DNA from: Platycnemis pennipes
Lineage: Eukaryota > Arthropoda > Insecta > Odonata > Platycnemididae
DNA: 64,000 nt
Direction of reading: 5' to 3'
Assembly (NCBI GenBank): GCA_933228895.1
Contig: OW121847.1
Location: 90,251,656-90,315,655, forward strand
The notes under the pieces were generated by a model. The model did not search any database. It saw nothing but the letters and a program-made list of their open reading frames with translations, and was not told the DNA's origin. Shown here one piece after another: positions 1 to 12,100 of the stretch. The position numbers were made by a program, and so were the translations under genes. Each line of letters opens with the position of its first letter. Position 1 is the first letter of the stretch.

Positions 1-138
1 TTTTGTGACACTCGACTTTCTGCCGATTGTCCCTCAACCACGCGCCCTCGACCACCTGACCGATTTGAAGAAATAGTCTCAAGTCAAAAAAAAAGAGACT
101 CAGTAGGGGGGGGGGGGGGGGAGGCGTCTCATACTTAC

Positions 139-391
139 GTCCGTGAGCAAGGGACAAGGCCCAGAGTCGGAGGTAGGAGGCGGTGTGCGAGATGGTGCTC
201 AGGATGTACTCGATGGTGTGGATCGCTTGGAGGATGAAAATGTCCGACATGGAGCCTTCTTCGTGCGGATCGACGGGTGCGGACTCTTTGCGGCTGCTTC
301 GCCTCTGCGCGGCTGCGGATCCGTTCTCGATGTCGTTCAGCTCCAACTCGTTGTCCTGCCGAGTTTCGCTTTCGACGGACTCTTCTTGCAG
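139..391 (-). CDS. Vha100: V-ATPase subunit a, exon 15 (residues 672-755 plus 1 nt), TM7; next exons off-window
   Basis: 84 codons. The acidic, poorly conserved TM6-TM7 loop ([18 protein letters not shown]...) leads into [16 protein letters not shown] and [14 protein letters not shown]. The Arg of YLRLW corresponds to the essential TM7 proton-path arginine (R735 of yeast Vph1). The exon ends one base into a codon before GTAAGT at 138; the following exon (expected to begin QLS.VLW) lies beyond position 1. It is much more GC-rich than the other exons and sits 5.8 kb from exon 14. Confidence 0.93.
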
Positions 392-3126
392 CTGGAATAA
401 AAAGGATGATCGCGATTGAAAATCAGTATACTGAGTTTGACTTGAGACCTGAGTGTCTGTAAGATGCGCGAGAGAAGTTCTTCACGATAAAAAAACACGA
501 AACAATTCTGGGATGTTTTCCGCGTGAAGCATTTGATTACAATCAAGTTTCTACTGCAATACAGATGTTTCTCTCACGACCTTGATTCAAGCTGTCAGTA
601 TTAAAGGGGAAGCATTGGTCTGAATAGATTGATTGACACAATCCGGAGATGGCTGGTTGGAGCCATGAATTACTAGCTTCCCATCGCGAAGGTCCGGGTT
701 TGAATACCAGAAGTGACAGATTTCTCATTGTTACATAGGCACCCACTCGAGTGCTTTGTGGAGAGAACTTCATTTCCAGCACTCCGTCCAACGATGGGGA
801 GGTTGAACCGTGGACCCCTTGGCGCATTTCTTTAAGAGCAAGCTAATTCCGACACCGGGTTTCGCTCCACCCTTCCCCATTTCCCTGAAAATTTCTATCT
901 CTACCGGATTCTGCCCTAAATGGCACAGATGACCTTATTTGTCGGTCGCTTCACCCGAACAACAACTACTACTACTAATTGGCGTGATCTGGGTTCGAAT
1001 CCAGTAGAAGTCATTGGACACGTCGAGCTAAACCTAAACTGTTAGACTGTGAGATTTCCTGGGTGGAATATCTTTCCGTGAAACCATAATGATACACAAG
1101 AAAAGGAACCTACCAATCTCATAAAGCTTGCACTTAGCAAGCTCTTCCCCAGCGGCGTCGGAAGTGGGGGGCAGAGGGGGCATACGGGACCTCCCTTGAA
1201 TTTGCCCCGGGCCCTTGAGAAATGAGTGTTCATTAAAAAAATTAAATTTCATTTGTTTCCAGCTTGCCTTTTCACTTCTGACGCATATTATACCACCTTC
1301 ATATGAACTTTTAGCGGAATTCTAGTCTCTACCCCCTCCTATCCGCAAAAAAATGCGCTTTTTATAGGACCCGGGCTCTTTTCTTACGAGCCGGGCCCTT
1401 TTCAAGGTTGGCCACTCCCAGCGAAAATACTTCCGACGCCCCTGCTCTTCCCCCAAAATTCAAATCAAAGTTTACATTGAATACTTCTGGATTGAGGTGG
1501 AATATACGAGGTAGGTCCAGAAAGTAAGTTCCATTGGCATTTCTTGACGCGGCAGCGAGGAAATCGCAGTTTGGTGCATGCCCGGTAGTTGCTCTGAGTC
1601 ATGGAGAAGGAGATGATGCTATTTCGAGATCACTGTTTGCTGTTTGCGCATTAAAGTTCTAGGTTAGAATGGTAAAGTTTGTTAAAAATTCCGCCGACTG
1701 TTCGTTTAGATCTGTAATCCGTTCACTATAAAATGCGAAGAACACTAAACCAGTCGACAATCATCAACAGATTTGCGGAGTTTACGGAGAAAATGTGATA
1801 AGTGATTCAATGGAAAGGAGACGGATCCGACAGTTCAATGAAGGATGTGATCAAGTGCACGATGACGAACGAAGTGGGCGTCCATCTTTGGTTAATGAGG
1901 AATTGGTTCGTGCAGTTGAAGAATTCGTAAAGAAAAAACTATAGATTTCCAACATCCGATCTTTCCACGAAATATCCGCAAATTTCAAGATCGCCTCTTC
2001 ATGAAATGGTTTCTGAAAAACTGAATTTTCAAAAACTGTGTAGCGAGGGATACTCACAAACGGTATTGTTTTGATTCATGACAATGCCCGACCTCACACT
2101 GCGACGAAGACCAAACCTCAGGACTTTGGCTGGAGCCAGTTTGACCACCATGCGTACACCCCTGACCTCGTCCTGGCAACTTCCATCACTTATTGGACCT
2201 GAAAACGTTCCCTGGAGGTCAAAAATTCAACAACGATGACGAGCTCTGCCACATGGTTGACAACGCAGGCGGAAACGTTTTACAAAGAAGGTAGGTATAC
2301 AAAAACTTGTACCACGCTATGACATGTGACTACAAAATGGTGGGAGCTATGTATAAACGGAACTTACTTTCTGGATGTACCTCGGATCCGAGAAGCATTG
2401 TTTTCATCGGTAGTTTTATTACATTTCCCTACTTTTAATCAGTTATATAGTGAATGTGCTCAGGTTACCAAGGTGGTTAGGAGTACTAGCCTCCCAACCA
2501 GGGGTCATAGTTCAAATTCTAAGCTGGCTTTGATAGCAAAGTCGGTAACCCAAAGACATAGGGGGATCGGGTTGGTGTGGTGCTAGAGTACTGGCCTCCC
2601 ACCCCGAGGGCCCGGGTTCGATTCCCGGCAGTGACTTATCCGGATTTTTCAGTGGAAAACCGGTCCCCAATTGAGTGCCTAATGGAGGGCATTTCAAGTT
2701 CAGTACTCCGTTCGTCGGATGAGACGTTAAGCCGTGGTCCCCTTGATGCCTTTAGCAGGCTATTGCCGACGCCGGGTTTCTCTCCGCCCTTCCTCCGTTC
2801 CCTGAAAACTCCTACATTTACCCAATTATCCACCTATCTTATACGGCGCAAATGACCTCAGCTGTCGGTCGCCTCCCCTAAATAACCAGCAAACCAATCA
2901 AAGACATGGTAACCCAAAGGTTGCGGGTTCAAATCACATCTTGGGCATGGATGTTAAATTTGAATTAGTTATAAGTTTTTGGTAGATCATGCAATATAAC
3001 TGGAGCAATGTCAACACTGAAAACCAAATGAAACCAGTTGAACCAAATGAAACCAGTTGAATCCTGACATTGTTTGCCTCAAAGGATAGGTACTCACAAA
3101 CCAGTGGCGGATCCAGGACCATATCT

Positions 3127-3166
<40 letters not shown>

Positions 3167-6100
3167 ATATCTGCCAATATGTATGACGTATTAGTGATAT
3201 GGAATATCACCTATTTGGGGGAGGGAGAAGGGGGGGAGGGAGAATGGGGGGGGGGGGGGGTTCTCACCCAGAAAATTGTAAAAATATGAAAAAAAGAATG
3301 GTGAATTTTCATGCACGTTTTTCTGGTTTCCAGCATATTTTCACTTTTTAAATTCTATACTATTTGACTATTGCCTTATGACTTAGGCAGCAAAAACTTT
3401 GGTTTACCTTCGTTCAGAGACATTTTGATTTCTTTCCTGAAAATCTTACCCTATTTGTATTTAACATGACCAAACTACTACACTGTTTTACGCTACTCTG
3501 AACTACTTAAAAAGGTAATGTCATCGACAGTAAAGTAGCTTGAATTTTGGAAAGTTGAGCTTAATGCTTTGTGATATTCACTAAAAAGCAAAATAACATG
3601 ATTACGAGAATACTTGGTAGTTAATTAGTTCTTAGGACAAAGGTTCTGATATAAGTAATAAACCTATCCTACAACAATAATTTATAATTATTCCCAAATC
3701 CATGAAAGACTAATAAAGTAAACGCACAAAATAATTAGTATTCAGAAATTTAATTACAACTCTTTTACAAACTACATGCATTCTAAATAATTACTTGTAA
3801 CTGTAATCTTATTTTGCCTCCTTTATCGTAACGTTCAAGCACCTTGTCATCATTTATATGAATATCTTTGTGGATAAATAAAAGGCATAAGCCATTCAAT
3901 CTTTCCTAAACCATTCGGGTTCGTAGCCATGATTTAACAAGATTAAGGCTGCTGAATGACCTTTCAGCCCTTGCAACAGTGATTGGCAGTGTGATAAGAA
4001 TTTTCCATAAATTTCTTACGGTGGGAAATCTTTATCACAGCTCTTCAACCACTAACAGTAACCGGAATTTTCTTTCCTTCCTCTTTCTCTCTCAACCACT
4101 TTGTTTTCCGAATATTTATTTCCCCATCAGTTACAGCTTCAGATTGAACAGGTAGAAGATGTTTGAAGTTCCTAACAACTTTCTGAAGCCTATCTTTAAC
4201 ATTTACTTTTTCATTTGCAGCAGTGGTGTTGGAGTTCAGAATGCATACAGGCAACAATATATTTAGATCAAAACACATTAAGGTGTCTTGGGAAAACCGT
4301 GTCTGAAGATCAACAATGACATTGTCCAGAAATGGATTGTACATGGATCTTCTGTAGTAGTCTACAATTGTGTCAGCGTCATGGCTTTCTCTGTGACGTT
4401 GCTTCTTCACGATTCTTGGCATTTCTAGCTGCACTCCCAGCTTTTCGGCAGTGGTTTTGGCCTCACAATATATCTCTGTAAAGGACTCATCACAGTTTTT
4501 TCTACTGTCCTTCAAAGATGACAGTGCATCTTGTACAGCATTAGAAGCCTTTTTTAGGTCTACGGCTGGCATTTGCAGTAACTTACTCAGAGGAAGCGTT
4601 CTTTTCAAAATGTCAATCAAAAACAGGAAAAAATAAAACCTGTGTTAGTCACTGAATTAATGTATAGTGCAGCCTTTTTGGCCGATTCAAACTCCTTCCA
4701 TTCACTTATTTCTGTGAAGGCAGCTACTATTTCCGGTAAGGCAAAGTAAAATAAAATTACAGCATCGTGCCTTTCCACCCATCGAGTCTCACAAGGACTA
4801 ACAAGCTGACCTCCTAAGAATGAATTCATAATGGCATTTCTTTTGGATGACTGATTGAAAAACGAAATAACTTCCTTAATTATTCCAACTGCATTTTTGA
4901 TGGTTTGGATTTTGGTTGACTTCGAAAGAGAATTATACATGGCATGGTTGTAGCAAGGTAGCCATTTTGTATTGACCGCCTCTCTTTGGATCTCTGTGAT
5001 ACTACCGACTTCTTCCGAAGTCAAAACAGATGCTCCATCTGTACCGATTCCTACACAGACACTCAAATCTAAATCCAGTTCTTTCACATTTTCAAAAACT
5101 ATTTTACCAAGAGTCTTCTCATTAAGTTTTGTTTCCGTCTTTTCTGTCAATCGCACATCAGTCATATCTGCAGCAGACATTATATGCATCAATGAATGTA
5201 ATGAAATCTTCCCTTAAGTTTCTTTGTACAGATACCTTACAATTAAGGCAATTTGTTCCTTGCGAGACAGATCAGGTGTTTCGTCGAACAATATTGACCA
5301 ATATTTAGCTTCATGAATTCGCTTTAGGATTTCTTCCTCACAACATTCTATCAATAAATTTTGAGTAGCTTTACTAATATAGGTAGCACGGGAAGATGCA
5401 CATTTTAGGTGTTCCTAAAATATTTTGTCACCTGCATGTACCCTGAACTGCAACAGGGTTTTGAAATTATCTTAGTTTACAGCAGAGGCCACAGGATTAA
5501 TGGGGCCGTCATCCTTATGACCCCTTAGAGGGATGTTCTGACGTCCAAGCAAGATAATGGTTTTAATTACTACGCACTATTCCGGGGGGGGAATTAAAAC
5601 AAGATATCAGTAAAAAAACAATACAATCTTAGTAATCGATAACAATATTTAAAATTCATGCTATGTAAGTTGATACATTTGTACATCTGAGTCAAGAAAT
5701 AATTCCTTCCTGTAGCAATGCATTTTTCTTTTGTGTTATTGTCATTATAAAAGGATATTACAGGATGTAACAAATTTGACACATGAAATCTTCTTTAGAT
5801 AACAAAAGAAATGTGAGATAATGTTAAGAAAAATATAGTTAACTTCAATTGTTTTCTCCTGGATTTCAAATTTCACAAGCTATGACGGTACATGGAGAGC
5901 CATGTCTTGAGAATTATGCTGGAACTAGACTGAATGCTTTTAGAGCTCTTGTTCAGCGAATTTGTGGCCAGCCTAAACATTTTGTTTGAGCTCACTTGAA
6001 GTTACTTAAAGCAAAGGTGGACAAGGTTTTCAAAGTAAGATGATTCCTTCAGGTGAAAATGAATGTTGAGCAAATGTATGTTATCAAACTTATTACATCC

Positions 6101-9100
6101 TTGATAGTGTAGGTACATAGAATGCAGACAAAGTTATTGCCATTAAAAGACAACAAAAAAGTCAATCTACGAAGAAATGCTACTTAATAGTAATTAAGCT
6201 TACATGTTTCTTTGATGATGAACGCTTGCACATAATGTATAATGGTTTACCAAGGAGAAGATATGGAATGCACATCAGAGCAACAACCACCAGTACCATC
6301 TGAACTTCTTCCTGAGGAGAAAATAGAAGATTATATTTATTTATGGATATCATAGCTATGGCACTTCATAGCTGTTATCTGAAATCCAAAAACACTAGAC
6401 ATACAATGCTAGAGCAGAGTTGGCAAGCAATATCTCACCCAACCACACCTCAACATCTATTCTCCACATATCACTGCAGTGAATAAACATTGAACATTAA
6501 TATGAAATGCACTTGGCATATAATACAAAAACCTAGCATGTCAACCATACCTGATATGGATACATAGTTGGGAGACAATGTTCTTTGTCATACTCCATTG
6601 GTTTGAACATCATCATGTTGATGAATGTGATCAGTACAGAAGGTGCACATCTGGTGCTCCACTGAATCGCTATCAAAGAAGAATTTTTACATAAGTTTCA
6701 TTTAATATAAAGGAAACACCATCGAAAGAAAAATATTAACCGTACAATTCATTGCATACTGATAAAATTTTTAAAAATTTTCAAAGTACACACAATTTGC
6801 TGCATCGTAAAGGACCCACTTCAAGATCATCAGCACTACCATGTACAAGAAAAGTAGAGCCAAGAAGAGTATTTGAGGGATGAACTGCAGGACGATGTCA
6901 ATGGGGTGTTTGAAATACCTGCACAAGACATTATGCCATTTTAACGACAGTTGCAATTATGCATTAATAATCTACCTTTAATCAAAATGGAGGAATAGCA
7001 AGTGAAAGATGAAATACATAATCCCAAGAGAGGTCTATGAGAACTTATCCACTTCCATAGAAGTTTTACTTACACATGATTTCCAACGCTCAGGCAAACT
7101 CCAAATAACATGTGGGCAACACCAATTATAATGGAAAGTTTCATTTTGAATGAATTTTGAAAAATGATTTTATTTCCTGGGGCTAACTGTAAAGGAAAAT
7201 GGTAACATATAGAATGAACAATACATTATAATAAAATATGAGAGAGTGAATACAATTCCCCCATCTAAATCATACAGACCATTATAAACTGAAGCCTCTA
7301 CCACTTCATGAACATTTATATTAATTGCTACTTCTATATTTATCCATTGCTATAAAAGTCTATCAATCAGGTAGCAGGACTAACATACCTGCCAAACTGG
7401 ATCAAATCCAAATGGGTATGGATACTGAGAGTAGCTTGTTTCAAATGCCGGATCCAGAGTTAACTCTCCATTGCTATCTAAAGTAGAATGATTATATGGA
7501 GACTTCCAACTTGAACCAAATATATTAAAGGATTTTGAAAATACATCATTGTATATCAGTCCAGTGTAAATAGAAAAGATGCCCATGAGAAGAATAAGGT
7601 ATCTTCCTCCAAAAAAGATATTCCAAATCTGAAAAAGAACAAGAGTGGGGTTTTCATGACTTTAATAAAAAAAGTTAAATAATCATCAACATAATGCAAG
7701 ATATTCCACAGAGAAAAAATCATTCGCCTTGACCGGGACCGGTCCCGGTCAAGGCGAATGATTTTTTTCTCTGTGGAATATCTTGCATTCGTGCATCTCA
7801 GCGGGTAACTCCGTTAAAGTTTTCGCGGCTAGCTCGCGAGCTTTGAATTTGTTAATCATCAACATATATTGGATGACAAAGAAATAAATTACTACCTCTC
7901 AGCCATCATCTAATTTCAAAAATGTGATTGTGAAAATAGTACTAGTAATAATAGATTTATTGAAACAATATGAGCATTTTAACCATTATTAACAAAATTA
8001 ATCCCCATTGAGTATTACTTCTCAACAAACATATAAAGCTTACTATATATGTATACATATGTGTAATCACTCACTAGATGTCGTTGCTGAGGGCACAAAA
8101 CATGTGATAACGACATCCACCATGAAATGGGAAAGGATTGGAAGGGGTATAGCAACTAGGAGATTGGGAAGTGAAAGGGCCACAGTTATCAAAATAAACA
8201 ATTTGAATTTAAATACTGCTTATGAATCTCCATCTTAAAACACTTGGACAGTACATAATAATTGCTAATGCTAGCAAGTTTGCCATACTATTTATGAAAA
8301 TCCCATACCATTTGTGAGACACCATTACCCACTTTCCTCACCTACATATGCTTCCTGGAGAAGTTAAAGATTCATTGGAAGAGAGAATATGTGACACCAC
8401 TTGATATGAAATAAATTATAATATTCAACTGTGCAATTAAAAGTAAATACTATGCTAAATTCAACAAAAATTCGAATATTACTCATAATACTACTCATAT
8501 TTATACATGCAGTGCTGCTTTTTCATCAATGAAGCTTGAATATGATATTTTTAATAAATGCATATCTTTGAGCATCATATTAGTGGCACTTAAAGCCCCT
8601 ACAATGCCACTTAGTTGGTAACATATGATCCATTTTCTTCTCTTCAAAGGCTGCATATTCACTCACTTTAAATCCTTCAAGAATGGGACCACTATACTGG
8701 TGGTTAGAGCTGTTAGCCATTTCCCCAAAACCATGCCTATACAACGTGGTTGTTGACAAACAATATATGCAAACTTCCATGCAGCGAAGGCTTACTTTTT
8801 CTCTACTTTTCACATGATATTTTCCTACATTTTGAGCAAATCCCTATAATATGCTAATCAAGTACAAAACGATATGTAAATGAAAAACTTACACTTTTAC
8901 AAATACCAACCGAAATTTTTGTTATGGTACATATGATGCGAATGATTTGTGGCATCATCAGACCTGATGGTGCTGCAATTTAAATTTCTGCAGAAAAGTA
9001 CATGTATTTAATTTAAACATGGATACTAAATGCTTCCATGGAGTGAAGCCTGATACAGCAGACTGTATAAGTATATAACAACAAGAGACTTTTATTCTTT

Positions 9101-12100
9101 ATTCAAAAAGGGCACTAAGACATTCAAAGGAGTAAGTTTCCTTTCACTCAGTAAGAATAGCAAGATCGATATTATAAGCAATGATATTTGATATATCATA
9201 CTCAAACTGTTTCTTTAGCAGAATTAAGAATTTCACATTCCACATGAAGACCAACTCTATTCTGGTTACATAAGTATACTCACAAATTTTTATCATATCA
9301 TACATACTTATCCGAGAATAACTAGCACACTGCGATACGTCATAATATAATAAATGCAACATAATATTCCATGACTTACCTCCCCACCTTTGAATTTTGT
9401 GAGACTTTTTTCTCTGATAACCATCCACGCAGCAAAAATAGTAACAATCAGTCCATGACCACAGTCTCCAAACATGACTCCAAACAAAAATGGAAATGTG
9501 ATTGTTGAATACAATGCTGAAATGAAACAATAATGGAGGTCTGAATGACGTGACCAAGATGAGTGACTGAAGAAAGTGTTAGTGGAGCTAACTAACAATA
9601 ATTCCCCTTCCGTCCATTGACCAACTTACCTGGATTCAACTCACGGTATGATGCCATTCCATATGCATTAATCACAACTTGAAAAGCTTTTGTGAATTTA
9701 TTTGTTCTATGGAATGTAGGTGGTACTTCAGATGTCTCGACCACATTTAGGAAGGAAGGAATTGAGCTGGTCTCCTGTGAATAAAAATGTATTCCAATTC
9801 AAAACACTTCCACACCTGCTGTTTTTCCCTATTTTTCATCAAGTGGTATCAATTATCGCCACAATTATTAATGGTCATGTTTACTTCTGAATAGGGGATG
9901 CTGATCATGTCAATTACATCACCACGGCCTAACTTTTTGGGGCTCTTATATAGTTTTTAATGCTAATACTTCACTTCTGAGAATGCCGAGTAGTTGCATC
10001 ACAACCAAGGCCTATTTCAACAATCATCACAGCAAATCACTGTACCCTTTCCTCCAAAAGGTAATCATAAAATATTGGAAAGACCACATTTTTGCCAGCT
10101 AATAATTAAAAAAAAACTGTACCATTAGATTTTGACACTTCCTTCTTCATTTTAATTCTGCCCAAGATGGGATCCTTACCCTACATCATCATCTGTGATC
10201 TTATCTTTAAGCAAAAGGTCTCTTACTTTTTCTTTGACATTTGATTGCATTCACTTTCATTGCATCTCAGGGTTGGAATGGGGAGTTCATGATATCAAGA
10301 GGGGTTTCAATACAATACTGTTGATCTACTTTGGAAAGCTATCAAATACTATACTAGAAGAGAATCAAATTACAGAGTCATAAATCTAAATACTTTTAGG
10401 TCAAAATGAGGAAAACTTTGTTGAGCAAGGTTAATGATTGGATTGTACCAATATATATACAATGCGTAATAAATTCATTCCAGAGGAAAGATTCCAACAT
10501 GGCACAATAGGGAAAAAGTTGAAATACTTATGCCTGCAAACTAGCAGAGAATATAAATAAATGAAAAGTCAATTTCATCTTTATTCATTAAGGGGGAATC
10601 CTGAGAGAGTTACTGGATTTTTGGGTCATGGAAGTTAGTGCATTAACCAATTAGCGACTAAAGTCCCCATGGGGTCAACTATGTAAAGGTAGTGACAGAA
10701 AACAGTGCCAGCAACATACATAAAATCCAGACATGGGTACAAAATACATGTCACTCTAGAGTAAAGTTTTCAGAAACAAAATCTTCCTTTCCCAGCCAGC
10801 ACTAGGGAATTTAATTATTGTCCTGCCCATTGGTTTCCTGATATGTTACACCATTTTGCTAACTGAGAAGCATTTTATTAAACTTGGCCAGCATAAAAAT
10901 ACAGAAGAACATAAAATAATTTCTCAACAGTAAATACGCAACAAAATAAGGGGAACAAGAGAAGAGGAAGTATGATATATAATTTAGCACATTATGGAAG
11001 ATACGTATTTATCACAAAAGGTAAAAGGACTAAAAACAATAGAGCATACTAATTGAGAGTATGCCTGTAATCTCATCATACAAAGATGCAATATGATTAT
11101 GCAACTATCAACAAGAAACATCACTCACACTTTTATTCGCAAGAATGTCCTTCACTTGCTGAAGATCTGCTTTGGGCACCCAGCATTCACCAATGAAACA
11201 TTTATTCGTCACATCCAAGTTGAACATATTCAGGGTATGATAAACAGCTTTCATCTTCTTGACTTTAACCATCCAGCTCTGAAGTTTACTGCCTATGTCA
11301 GTGAGTAATCTGTGCTTTAGGTCTTTAGTTTGATTTAATACCTGGTATAAATGAAAGAGATATCTTTATTTAGATGAGAGATATAAGTAATGAGACAGTG
11401 GAGGTCCATTAAGCAAGTGAACATATCAACGAGGTCTTACCATACTCAAATCAGCTAGTCTAGTCCTCACGCCTTTAACCATTTCAAGGCGCTCCTCCGT
11501 TGTGTTTGGGCACTGGTAAATGGATGCCCTGAATCCAGAGCATACTTTCTTCACTCTTGACTTGAGCTGGTCTCCTTGAAAGAATGCCACAAAGACATTC
11601 TTTTGGAGGTCATTCCCCTGTAACAGAAGTAATCAAAGTAGATTCAACTATACCACTTCGTGAAAATTTAGACCGTAAAATAACAAAGAAGGTAGGTTCT
11701 CTAAATTCAACCATAGAAGAACAACTATATGTTTTCACATTTAGGATTGCAAACTAGCAGCAAAAATATTCAACAGAGTTAGATGGTAAGCACAATAGTA
11801 TTCAGTTCCTTGTCAGAAAAGTTGGGTGATTGAATTCATTCATTCATACATGGCATTTGTTCAGACAAAATCACCAAAGAGACATTTAATAGAATAATTT
11901 TTTTAAAACATATATTATGATAGCATGATTTCAGCCACAACGAAGAAGAATAATGAGCATACATTTTTGATATGTGGGCTTGAAGGATGATGAAAAATGC
12001 TATCTGGCTGATTGAAAGGCACAGCAATAAGGGAGGGAGATGGTGGGCGCGAATGTAAGCCATTAGGGAAAAATTCCAAAGATGTAGAAAAAGTTGATGA

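Larger units (their letters stand above)
392..6203 (-). other. V-ATPase intron 14, filled with transposable elements
   Basis: The 5.8-kb intron contains, left to right, a SINE (641-980), a MITE (1150-1444), a mariner (1507-2384), a tRNA-headed SINE (2560-2895), a G-tract repeat (3104-3265) and a hAT pseudogene (3800-5570). Between 5600 and 6200 I see only AT-rich unique-looking DNA. Confidence 0.8.

Noticed and set aside
107..3164. Poly-G tracts as G-quadruplex regulators
   Set aside because: Homopolymer runs adjoining transposon ends, likely slippage-prone or assembly-inflated; no evidence of function.
4045..5192. Two 191-codon frames as possible host (domesticated) genes
   Set aside because: They are consecutive parts of one hAT transposase interrupted by frameshift and stops; decay argues against domestication.
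9144..9598. 96- and 137-codon minus-strand frames around V-ATPase exon 9
   Set aside because: Only the 9380-9516 part is coding; the rest is read-through into introns, and the longer frame is out of phase with the protein.
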